This document shows, piece after piece, positions 1 through 8,821 of a DNA stretch of 22,795 nucleotides. Below the pieces are notes generated by a model. The model was not told the DNA's origin. It made no database searches and worked only from the letters and a program-made list of their open reading frames with translations. The position numbers were made by a program, and so were the translations under genes. Source of the DNA: Chara braunii (taxonomy: Eukaryota > Streptophyta > Charophyceae > Charales > Characeae). Position 1 is the stretch's first letter. Each line of letters opens with the position of its first letter. The stretch covers positions 1,066,402 through 1,089,196 of the forward strand of contig BFEA01000050.1 of assembly GCA_003427395.1 (NCBI GenBank). Reading direction: 5' to 3'.

Positions 1-1765
1 TCCTATGGAGGGGGGACGGTGAGCAAAACAACGTAATCAGCCGCGTGGCGTGAGATTCAATTATCCAACCTAAGGCGGGGGGAGGCTTGGGAATAATTGA
101 CCCAGCCACGCAAGTGCAAGCGCTACGACTAAGATGGATTCAAAAGCTCATCTTCGCCCCCCAGTGTCCGTGGTGTGCATTGTCTCTGGAACATTTGGGC
201 GGACTGGCCTTAGAAGCCCCCCAAACAACCCACCCGCTGATATGGTTGGATGACCGTTTCTTGACAATCTCACGCAAGCTCCCCCAAGGGAGGGGTTGGA
301 CGGAGGCGACCAAATTTTGGACAACTTCTGGTCATCTTTGCTGGAAACCTGGCGCAGACTTCCGCTCTCAGACAGGATCTACCCTAACCGTTGGGAGGAA
401 GTCTACCAGCAACCTCTTTTTGGAAACCGATGGGTGACAAATTTGAGTGGCTGTGTCATGAAAAGTTCATCTTTGCCTTGGAAAAGCTGGGTAAAGAGAG
501 GGGTCCTCAGGGTTGGGGATCTTTGGGACAATGGCAGAAGGGACTGGAAAACAGAGACCGGATGCGAGGAATCCTACGATACTGCCACCACGTTGAGGAA
601 CATTTGGATAACCTAATTGAAGCTATCCCGCTAGCATGATACCGAATCCTTAAACGAGGCCCCTCCTTAAAAGAGGGCGACTGGATAGCAAGTACGGAGT
701 CCCGACTAAGGATAGGCCAGATACATATGGTCTCACCCCAGATTGTCCTGGTCGAACACTACACAATCACTAGAGCAGGCACCCTCCAAGGTAACAGAGG
801 CCCCTTTGAATGGAAAGAGAAAGCATCTGTGTACCAAGTGAGAGTTTTAGAAGAGAAAGGACAGAGGGCGGTGTTCCAACCCTTCAAGCCAATCCAGGAT
901 CTGGCGCTGGACTCAACAAAATGGACATGGGAACCCCCCAGGAAGAGGGGAGGACCCAAAGTAGGTCATATCAGCCTACACGATTCGTCGGTCAAATCAG
1001 CCTACAACATGCTCAGACCTAAAAAATGGCTGAGAGACACAGTTAACGACCGATGAGCCAGACACCTAAATATGGATCGCTCCCTTCTGTCTCCAATTAA
1101 ATGGTTCAAAGAACAAAAAGCAAAACCCATAAAAATCTAATCCCTGCAGTGGCAGATTGCCCACCGCTGTTTGCCAACCAATGACTGACTGACTGACTGT
1201 ACCAATTTAGAACAAAAAGGTCTGCTGCTTCCGTGGTGCCACCGGTGCCAGAGCCTTTTCCCCTTCTACAGGAAGGCGGAAACCATCGAACACATCTTCA
1301 TACAATGCCCGATTGCCCAATTTATATGGAGATGGTGAGACCACATATGGAGAAAAATGAAATCTGCAAACTGCAATCCCCTGACCCTGGTCTTGGCAAG
1401 CCATATTGGCCGGCCATTGGCCACAGGCAGAAGCAGCTACGACCTTCATAGAGAATATATACAGACTTGGAAGGAGAGCGGTGATATGGACACTCTGGTG
1501 GCAGAGATGCACTCTGGCCATGGAAAATGTGAGAGTAGAAGAGCCAAAGATCACCGAACAGATTCAGCAGCAGGTGCATTTTGAACTCACACAAAGATGG
1601 TTAGACACAAAAACACAGTTAGATCTCTTTAAACAAATAGGAGATGTTGGGAGACGGATCACAACATTTTGCACAGACTGGGTGAGAGGGGAGAGAAAAG
1701 GATGGATTGCAAGAGTGGATGGAGTGGAGACAGGGGAGAGGGGCAGCGGGATTTGGAGGAGATGA
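1..1765 (+). pseudogene. LINE (non-LTR) retrotransposon fragment: RT C-terminal part and zinc-binding domain
   Basis: This is the 3' part of the second ORF of an L1-like LINE, which encodes the reverse transcriptase used for target-primed integration. Around 80-150 the reading gives GLGIIDPATQVQALRLRW, the typical block after the RT thumb. Around 400-540 it gives QQPLFGNRW and SWVKRGVLRVGDLWDNG, the usual 'GKxWVxRGIxxVGDL' region of these proteins. From 1150 it gives WQIAHRCLPTND and then CHRC...ETIEHIFIQC, the CCHC-type zf-RVT domain. The reading moves from frame 2 (start of window) to frame 3 (87-290), back to frame 2 (296-545), to frame 1 (about 550-1400) and to frame 2 (1406-1765). In-frame stops lie near 1138, 1186 and 1336. 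The 5' part lies outside the window. It is a decayed copy with no function. No poly(A) tail is visible. Confidence 0.85.
1182..1199 (+). repeat. Short TGAC tandem repeat inside the LINE
   Basis: About four and a half copies of TGAC lie directly after the conserved LPTND motif of the LINE zinc-binding region. They introduce an in-frame TGA. This looks like a slippage expansion after the element died. Confidence 0.8.
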
Positions 1766-1940
1766 GAGACTACTGTCTAAGTTTTAAGGACTAAACAAAC
1801 ATAGAACCCTCATTCCCACTTCAATCTCCCTCGGATTTTCCAGACCCGTTCCCACCCTGCCCTTTCCCTGACACTGCTGGCAGAGATCCTGTCCTAAATG
1901 ATGAAATCCTAAAGCCCTGTCTCCTACACACTCATTGACA
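1766..1940. other. No gene seen; probable LINE 3' untranslated tail
   Basis: Between the last LINE-like reading frame and the next minus-strand ORF there is pyrimidine-rich sequence with no coding signal. It is probably the 3' UTR of the LINE. No A tail and no target-site duplication were recognised, so the end of the LINE is not defined. Confidence 0.4.
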
Positions 1941-2585
1941 TTACGCATATATAATCCTTATATCATCCTTATACTCATACATGGCGGCATCGTCGTAGAA
2001 GACCCATGTACTCGCATGACGGGTGTGGATTGTGGTCCTTTCTTTGATCACGTCACTTGGGAAGGCTTTTACCCTGTGTTTTTCTCCCTTTTGGCTGATT
2101 ATCTTATCTTCCGGATTAGCTAAGAATTTTGTGAGGAAGAAAGTTGATGTTGTGGTCAGATTGCCCAGTGGGATTTCCAGGTTTCCTTCCTCCTCTCCAT
2201 CTCTTTTAACTGACAAGGTTTGACCTGTGTACATTTTCTTGAGCTTGTCAGCCCACGTAGACCCCTGGGATTGACTGTTTTGGACTTCTTTCCTTTTCTG
2301 TATGTCCTTCATTACCCTTAACAACTCTGTCGGAGAGAGGGGGGATTGTGATGGAGATAGTCAACCATCTGTACGATTTGTGAGAGGGGGTTGGGAGGAG
2401 GAGGCTTCTGCCATGGTCCCCTCCTCCATCCTCCCATTCTCGCGCCGGGGCCGCCAATCAGTCAAGTGGTGACCAATGGCACCCTGATACCAGATTGTCC
2501 ATGGCTGCCCATTTCCTTTTCTTGCCTCGTTTTTTAAGATTGTCATGCTTTCTTTTGTGAACGGGTGTGACAAATCAGTGCTCAC
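1941..2585 (-). pseudogene. Decayed ORF, possibly a LINE ORF1 (nucleic-acid-binding Gag-like) N-terminal part
   Basis: A single minus-strand frame runs from about 2585 to 1941, broken by one in-frame TGA at 2361-2363. Without that stop it would encode about 215 residues. The first ATG in the frame lies inside the ORF. The N-terminal part is hydrophilic with Ser/Pro-rich stretches (EASSSQPPLTN, LSPSQSPLSPTELL). The motif GSTWADKLKKMY, followed by a short strand-rich block, loosely resembles the 'SWAxxv' start of plant LINE ORF1 domains (DUF4283-like). That match is weak and from memory. It is opposite in strand to the LINE on its left, so the two are not one simple insertion. A random long ORF in repeat DNA is the alternative. 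Confidence 0.3.
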
Positions 2586-2886
2586 ACGTGGGTTAGAGAC
2601 GTCCGCTGCCTTTTGTGTAGGAGTGTGTCGGCTAATATATACACGTCTGGGTTCAATGTGTTCCTAGTGTCATGGGTTCGTATCGCCCGTACCCTTAAAA
2701 TGACTTGGGAATCAGGGGGGGGGGGGGGGGGGGGGGGGGAGGATGTAGGAATCCGCTCGAGGGGGGCGCAAGGGGTGGCGATCTCAGGGGGATGAACTTT
2801 GGAAAGGGGAGATCGGGATCAACGGACGCGGATCATATTGGATCAGGATCGGGGGAGGTGCGAAAAAGATCGGGGAGGGGGATCGG
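2586..2886. other. G-rich, GATC-rich flank without a gene; insertion site of the LTR element
   Basis: No coding signal was seen. The stretch contains a run of 25 G (2715-2739), further G runs of 4-6, and repeated GATC-containing words (GATCGGGATC, GGATCAGGATCGGGG). The last five bases, ATCGG at 2882-2886, sit directly before the LTR start. They would be one half of a 5-bp target-site duplication, but the other half lies outside the window. Confidence 0.6.
2715..2739 (+). repeat. Poly(G) tract of 25 bases
   Basis: An uninterrupted run of 25 G on the plus strand, followed by G-rich sequence to 2886. It can form G-quadruplex DNA in principle. Its exact length is likely to be unreliable in an assembly. 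Confidence 0.9.
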
Positions 2887-3938
2887 TGTCGAGCGCATCG
2901 GCCCCCGCGTGAGCAAGGGCCCTCCCAGCTATGTCACGCAAGAGTTAGAACAAAACAAAATCAAGAGACAACTTAGGACGATGTAGAAATAATCCCGCGA
3001 ACCGCCGAAACGGATGCGGTTGCATTGTCCCTTCGCCGCTCTAGCAGAGTGCGCCAGCTATACATCCTGCAATCCCCTACGACATGATAGGTTTTCGCGG
3101 GGCACAGCCTACCTTCCCTAAGGGGCTGTCACCACCCTCAGGGGCGTATCCCTACCGAGCTACTAACCCACGTGCGAAAGCTTTTACATGCAATTGCAGA
3201 GGTAGGTCAGCCGAGGGCGTTTGCTCGCTCGCTGGAGTATAGGTACGCTTGGTTAATGCCAAGTGGACCCGAGCGTTGTCCGTTCCCGAGGGCGCTGATC
3301 TCCTCGGTACGAACGAGCGTCGGTCGACTAGGACGACCTCGACCAAATGTGAAACCCAACATATAATCCTAGTCCCTTTATAATCCCCTACTCATAAAAT
3401 GAATAAAACCAATACATAAACAACATTTCAACTTGTTGAGATGGTCTGCCAAGGTTATCATTTCCTACCTACATAATCGAACGGACAATTGTACTGCCGT
3501 CCGAAGACGAAAGATCCGTCGCGCACAACTTTTACAAGTAAATATCGCCGGTACCATGCAGATCAACAAGTGATCTGGCTCCTGGTCGATGTTTGAACTC
3601 CCTGTTCGACCATATTGTCGTACCGCATACATCTACTCGGAGGAGTGACTGACAATTCTGTCAGTCGATTTGTCCTCCTAGGCAATAATTACTCTCTCCA
3701 TTCCACGAATGACGAAGTACCCATCCCCAACACCAGATACTTGGCATGGAGATGATTCATTTCCTGATACTTCGCCCTCGCCCTTTTGCTCAACACCTTC
3801 TCAAGTGTTCGGTTTTCATTTTGCTCGGCTCATTTTTCAGCGATCGATTACCCCTGAATGCATAAGCATGATAGAGTCACGTAGATGTGACCCTACAAAA
3901 GAACAACTTACCACTGCACCTGACTCGAGAGGGTGCGT
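2887..3938. other. LTR terminal segment without a gene
   Basis: This is the end of the LTR next to the flank; in the 5' copy the same end is next to the PBS. Short ORFs on both strands around 3150-3370 and 3709-3951 look like chance frames. The plus-strand 64-codon frame at 3172 is kept in the right copy at 17569, but the LTRs are too similar for that to mean selection. Apart from the stem-loop at 3639-3678 I see nothing specific. The same holds for 17284-18450. Confidence 0.5.
3639..3678. other. Two-tier stem-loop in the left LTR
   Basis: An outer stem GGAGGA (3639-3644) pairs with TCCTCC (3673-3678). It encloses an 8-bp perfect stem, GACTGACA (3647-3654) with TGTCAGTC (3659-3666), around the loop ATTC. 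The right LTR keeps it at 18036-18075 with one change, which leaves a G-U pair. The function is unknown. Confidence 0.7.
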
Positions 3939-4490
3939 TCAGCCAGGGTAAACCTGTCGGCCCTCACGGGCTTCGGCTTCTATCCGGTCGAGTCGTGTAA
4001 GCTCCTCGTCGTCAAAAATCAAGGTGGAAACACGTCCACCTCGCACGACTCGGACCTTCCGCGTATCATAGAGAGAAGTCATTCGTGAGGCGAGCTTCCA
4101 GACTATGGCGCGGAACGGCTGACGCATCCGAAACAGGTGTGTGGTCGTGGTGTCCTTTATCCGGACGACGCCATAGCGCTCCCCGGATAGGGTAATTTTG
4201 ACGCTCACAATAACCCGAGAGAGGCATTGGAGGTTGCTCGCGCGATGGAAGTACAAGGTACATCCATGAACTTCCTCCGGAAGTCGGGCCACATTGGCGC
4301 GAACATCCGCGTGCGAGCTAGAAAAGAATCCCTGCTCATCGATGAGCACGCCGATAAAACCAATCGAGCGTGTGGGCGCTCCATTCCGAACCAGTAATAA
4401 TCGCTCCGCTCGCCGGATCAGCTCCTCGTCCGTAGTGTCGCGAATCAGTAAATATCTGGCCTGAGTGAAGTCTCGCCGTCCGCTAGGCAT
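3939..4490 (-). CDS. LTR-borne ORF B, 183 codons, unknown function (intact in the left LTR)
   Basis: The ORF starts with ATG at 4490-4488 (MPSGRRDFTQARYLLIRD) and is read in the same direction as gag-pol, but inside the LTR. I do not recognise the family. The protein is basic and soluble-looking. It has an alternating hydrophobic, strand-like core (RVIVSVKITLSGERYGVVRI), a charged motif TTDEELIRRAERLLLV near residues 19-34, and an acidic then basic end (IFDDEELTRLDRIEAEAREG). There is no signal peptide and no membrane segment. It begins 23 bases after the stop of the 167-codon ORF, in another frame. In the right LTR the same region has two stops (TGA and TAG) about 26 codons in, leaving a 114-codon remnant at 18451-18795. 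A captured gene or an element-specific accessory protein are both possible; chance is less likely at this length, but not excluded. Confidence 0.45.
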   Translation of the reverse strand: MPSGRRDFTQARYLLIRDTTDEELIRRAERLLLVRNGAPTRSIGFIGVLIDEQGFFSSSHADVRANVARLPEEVHGCTLYFHRASNLQCLSRVIVSVKITLSGERYGVVRIKDTTTTHLFRMRQPFRAIVWKLASRMTSLYDTRKVRVVRGGRVSTLIFDDEELTRLDRIEAEAREGRQVYPG

Positions 4491-4513
4491 CTACACACAA
4501 ACGAAGCCACCTG

Positions 4514-5017
4514 TTAGAAGAGGCACTCATAAATTTCACAACCCTCGTCATAAAACGCGGTGACGTCGAAACGTTCCGAGCGAATGATATTAAATCTATT
4601 CGCTCGGACCCGTCTCACATGATGAAGGAGGCCGAACGGACCTTGCATATCGTTCAAATGGAGTACAATGTGGAGGAACATCCCTCTAACCTCTGGAATG
4701 TTCTCTACTCCCGAACAGTCCTCGTGAACCACAACTAGGTTCATGTCTCCATAATCTCGTGATGGATTAGGAAGCAAAAAATCATATCGCACAATACGCT
4801 GGCTTAGCTCAACCAAGAAAACATAACTCCGCGGTGGTTTCCTCACGCTTCCGTCCCAGAATCGCAGCGCATCCCGTTCCGAGTAAGCCTCAAGTGGGTT
4901 GTACACCAGCCTTCCTTTCCGTATCGTGTCGGCGCGGGATTCTGTCGGCACCGCTAACCAATTACCCGCCGCCTCGCGTGTGCTGAACAATCGGAGAATC
5001 ACTGTCTCCGCAAACAT
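4514..5017 (-). CDS. LTR-borne ORF A, 167 codons, unknown function (intact in the left LTR)
   Basis: The ORF starts with ATG at 5017-5015 (MFAETVILRLFSTREAAGNW) and runs in the gag-pol direction inside the LTR, directly upstream of the 183-codon ORF. I do not recognise the family. Visible features are a charged N-terminal half with aromatic residues (RFWDGSVRKPPRSYVFLVEL), a hydrophobic stretch rich in His (MFLHIVLHLNDMQGPFGLLHHV, around 110-131) and an acidic, aromatic end (FDVTAFYDEGCEIYECLF). No signal peptide or catalytic motif is obvious. The right copy has a TGA at codon 9 and roughly two dozen amino-acid differences over about 159 residues, so the pair has drifted as if without constraint since insertion. 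Whether the parent element needed this protein cannot be told from one pair. Confidence 0.45.
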   Translation of the reverse strand: MFAETVILRLFSTREAAGNWLAVPTESRADTIRKGRLVYNPLEAYSERDALRFWDGSVRKPPRSYVFLVELSQRIVRYDFLLPNPSRDYGDMNLVVVHEDCSGVENIPEVRGMFLHIVLHLNDMQGPFGLLHHVRRVRANRFNIIRSERFDVTAFYDEGCEIYECLF

Positions 5018-6101
5018 CTGAACGACGAAGCGGTACCTCTTGTCAAAATAATTCAGACATACCCACTTTCATGTTCAATCTTCATTCCCCTTTTCGGACC
5101 GTGATTCTTGTGTCACAGTCCGATCGCGAGAGTAGTGCCTATTTGCACTCCCGTTAACACTAGTTGAATCATGGGCTCGGCTTCTTGTGGCGACAACCCT
5201 CCCACACATTGGTGGCTCCTAAAGCGGCCCCCCGGCCGGGTACTAGATTCAGCCTCCCCTTTCCCTGAAACCCCGAGGAGGCGACTGCCCCTAGCTTCAA
5301 GACACCCTACCCTCTAGGAAGTGGTTTGGAATACCCCCCCCCCTCGCCCGAACACATTGTTCAGGACTCAGAAGTTGGGCTGACTCCACTGCAACAACAT
5401 GGTATCCCCCCACAAAAGCAGTCCGCTCCGAGTCGATAACAGGGCCGGCCCCTAAGGCAACGAACCCCCGCCCCAGATGCCTCCTAGAGACAAGAAGCCT
5501 AGACCCTAGGTGCAGACGACCGCTCTATGCCTTCCCGGCTAATGGTCGACTTAGACGAATTGAGAAGAGAAAGAAGTAAGATATTTTGGACGGGCATAGA
5601 AGGATAGTGGTCGTTCGGGATAGAATGGGGAAATCCTTGGGAAGATACTAAGGTGTTCCCTTGTCTTCTTTTCTTTTAATTTTCCCACGACCTTCATTCT
5701 TTCGGCATCCATCCGTTCGCACTTCCATTATTATTTTTGTTTCTCCTCTTTTCTGTCGCATGCATTCAGGTTGAGTGGGCGAGAGGTAAGCATGCCCATC
5801 ATTATCTCGAGTCAACCACGCAGATTCCTTCTCACATGCATCTCCCAACCTTCCTGCACAATCAAGAAAAGAAACAATCCAGAGATTCATCCATCCCCAA
5901 ACAGGTCAGCCCTTTCTTCACACGCATGTTATCACACTCTTACTCTACCTTTTCCCCTGAATTCAAAGCAAGGTCGTGCAATGTGTGGGTTCACGCGGGT
6001 GTGCAAAGGAACTAAGTCGCACTGACCTTGAGTGATTCTTATGAAGGCTCGCTCACAAAGGCCAAATATCTTCACAAAAATTCGGTCGCACCACTCTCGT
6101 T
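5018..6101. other. LTR middle segment without a gene
   Basis: C-rich and mixed sequence with no supported ORF. The stretch 5492-5793 is identical to the right LTR over 302 bases. On the plus strand GAG-AG/GTAAGC at about 5781-5790 is a good match to a plant 5' splice site. The equivalent right segment is 19521-20604. Confidence 0.5.
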
Positions 6102-6905
6102 GTGGCGGCTCACAAGGACGAGTCACACCCTCCTTCAAACGCGGCCGCTGACTCAGGCGCCGCTCACCAACACAGAAGCGAGCTCGCCGTTGAGGAGAGT
6201 GCCCCGCTCTCAAATCCCACAGCCTCAACGTCACACCTTCCACCAAAACAGTGGCGATTCAACCCACCAAATACCAAGTCAGGCCACCACCTGCCTACCG
6301 CAATACTTGGTGGTCCCGGACCCAGTCACCGCTTACTCGGTATGCCACAAAAAAATAACAACGGCCTCAACAATTCTTACAAGTGCCGCAAGCCGCAATG
6401 CCGTCAACAAGACGATCGTCACACCCTTTCTGTTCCAAGGTGCACTTCCACCTTGGCTGTACCGTCCCTGCGGCAAGGTCCAATCCCCCTTCTCGTAATT
6501 CTGTGCAAAATACTATCTCCACATAATCCAGCAGCACCCTCGCCGTACCGCCAAGAAAATCGGTGCTATCGCTACAAGGATTCGGCAGCGCTTCCGTTGT
6601 ACCGCCAAGAATACCAGCGCTGTCGCCGCACAATTTCGGCAGCGCTTCAGCTGTTCCGCCAAGAATACAAGCGCTCCCGCCGCACAATTCCGGCAGCGCT
6701 TCTGCTGTTCCGCCAAGAATACCAGCGCTGCCGCCGCACAATTTCTGCAGCGCTTTTGCTGTTCCGGAAAGAAAACAGGTGCTGTTGCCGCAAAAATTCG
6801 GCAGCGCTTCTGCCGCACCTCCCCAGAAAACCAGCAGCAACCTCAAGGCCACGGCTTCCCCACAACCTGCAGCACAGCACAGAAGGTGGGGCAAAAAGCT
6901 CCTAG
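6102..6905 (+). other. Open plus-strand frame over the 54-bp repeat (left LTR), doubtful as a gene
   Basis: A 267-codon frame is open antisense to gag-pol. It begins with GTG, and the first ATG lies only near 6342. It ends at a TAG that is a single substitution away from the right copy, where the frame goes on. The product would be Pro/Ala/Arg-rich and mostly made from the 54-bp repeat. That repeat has a length divisible by three and keeps several frames open at once. I treat it as probably non-coding. Confidence 0.15.
6548..6817. repeat. 54-bp tandem repeat, five units (left LTR)
   Basis: The word CCGCCAAG (or its variants) starts at 6548, 6602, 6656, 6710 and 6764, an exact period of 54 bases. 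The unit carries GGCAGCGCTTCTGCTGTT and GCCGCCGCACAATTT. A decayed further unit follows to about 6840. Translation gives an 18-residue repeat in several frames, for example LAEQQKRCRNCAAAALVF on the minus strand. The units vary by a few substitutions each. Confidence 0.9.
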
Positions 6906-7751
<846 letters not shown>

Positions 7752-7813
7752 AAACCTTCCCCCGACATGCCTGCATACAGCCGCCTTCTCCGGCTGATTC
7801 ATTTGGCTGGTCT

Positions 7814-7871
7814 GTTGTCGAGGCTCAGCTTCCTGATGAGTCCGTGACTCGTGAGAGTCCGACGAAACAGT
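7814..7871 (+). ncRNA. Type III hammerhead self-cleaving ribozyme motif (left LTR)
   Basis: All core elements are present in order on the plus strand. Stem III strand GTTGT (7814-7818) ends in the GTC cleavage triplet (7817-7819). Stem I is GAGGC (7820-7824), loop TCA, GCTTC (7828-7832). The core CTGATGA follows at 7833-7839. Stem II is GTC (7840-7842) with GAC (7861-7863), enclosing a second helix GACTC/GAGTC (7846-7850 and 7855-7859) with loop GTGA. GAA follows at 7864-7866, then ACAGT (7867-7871) closes stem III. Cleavage would fall after C7819. Stems I and II are capped and stem III is open, which makes it type III. Stem III has only 4-5 bp, as in plant retrozymes and small satellite-type hammerheads that often act as dimers. 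It is antisense to gag-pol. Confidence 0.85.
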
Positions 7872-8122
7872 CTGGCACAACCAGACTCCCGAATCGCCCG
7901 TTCGTTCGAAACGTTCGTTCGAAACGAACGGGCACTCACAAAAAAAAGAATAAAAAAAACAATAAATCTAAACAAAATCTAAGATGTGAATAAAAAAAAA
8001 TCCAGGCAAAAACAAAAACAACAGAAAACCGTAACAAAAAACGGTCGCCCGTTTTCACGGGCGACTGTTTAGTGTACTGGGGCTAAAAAGCCCCAGTCAC
8101 TTCGGGACGCGCCACATGGCGC
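7869..8122 (+). other. Hairpin series downstream of the ribozyme (left LTR)
   Basis: Five stems lie in A-rich linkers. AGTCTGG/CCAGACT (7869-7887) has loop CACAA. GCCCGTTCGTT with AACGAACGGGC (7896-7906 and 7923-7933) has 11 bp. GTCGCCCGT/ACGGGCGAC (8044-8065) has 9 bp with loop TTTC. ACTGGGGCT/AGCCCCAGT (8076-8097) has 9 bp with loop AAAA. GCGCC/GGCGC (8109-8122) has 5 bp. The first hairpin shares bases 7869-7871 with ribozyme stem III, so the two structures exclude each other in part. Confidence 0.75.
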
Positions 8123-8623
8123 TGTAGATTTATATATATATTTTTTCTTTTCTTTAGTGCCCCGTTCGTCCGAAACAAATGGGTGCCTAAGTCAAGAGAC
8201 ACCAAAAGGGGAATCCAAACGAAATCACAAAAATAAAAAAATAGAATCTAAAGAAACCTAAAATAAGAAGTGAAAAAAAAAAAAAAGGAGACCAAAGGGC
8301 CTAGCTGCACTACTCTCGAAACGTGCAAAACGAGGGTGAATCCTCCACCAGAATATGGAAAGATGCACCGCCATGATTTTTGTCTTTTGTGCATGTCGAG
8401 AGTAGTGGAGCGACGCCCAGAACCCCACCTCTGAGAACGGCTGCCCGTTCGAACGGACACTGCCCGATGCATGGGGGATCTAAACGCCCCAGCGCCTAAG
8501 ACTGCGCCTTTAGTTTTTAATGTTTTTTATTTTTTTTTATTTTTTTTTTTAGAAAAAAAAAAATTCGGGCCATCTCTCGGCCTATGCGTGTCATCCTCAC
8601 ACAGGGGTCATTTCACCCCGGCA

Positions 8624-8821
8624 CGGCTGATTTCAGCCGCGCGATCTCGAAGATCGCACGGCCGAAAATCGGTCGCACCCCTTGTCAAGTCGCGGGCTGC
8701 TCCAAAAGGAGCTAGCCCGGTAGTGCACTTTGTCAAGTTCGATCCCCATATCTACGGGGTGGTAATCGAGCGACAATACCGACTGGGCTAGCTCCTTTTC
8801 ACATTAGAAAAGGAGCAGCCC
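8624..8821. other. Second hairpin cluster, left LTR or adjoining sequence
   Basis: Stems in order are CGGCTG/CAGCCG (8624-8639), GCGATCT/AGATCGC (8641-8657), CCGA/TCGG (8662-8672), CGGGCT-GCTCC with GGAGC-T-AGCCCG (8693-8719, 11 bp with one bulge), and GGGCT-A-GCTCCTTTT with AAAAGGAGC-AGCCC (8785-8821, 14 bp with one bulge). The last two are reverse-complement versions of the same sequence. The right LTR counterpart lies beyond the window. Confidence 0.7.

Noticed and set aside
1-2585. One LINE insertion with a twin-priming inversion
   Set aside because: In twin priming the inverted 5' part lies before the 3' part. Here the inverted ORF1-like piece lies after the 3' end, so two separate remnants are more likely.
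3172-3366. 64-codon plus-strand ORF kept in both LTRs (also 17569-17763)
   Set aside because: It is short, has no domain, overlaps another open frame on the minus strand, and LTR similarity alone explains its presence in both copies.
6548-6817. CRISPR-like array
   Set aside because: The 54-bp units are contiguous and similar along their whole length, with no unique spacers, in eukaryotic repeat DNA.
7814-7871. Further hammerhead copies elsewhere in the window or on the minus strand
   Set aside because: I searched by eye for CTGATGA followed by GAAA on both strands and found only the two LTR copies. Other CGAAAC words (3006, 4562, 8313, 17403) lack the upstream core.
8740-8765. tRNA B-box (GTTCGATCC) on the plus strand
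   Set aside because: No A-box, acceptor stem or cloverleaf can be drawn around it.
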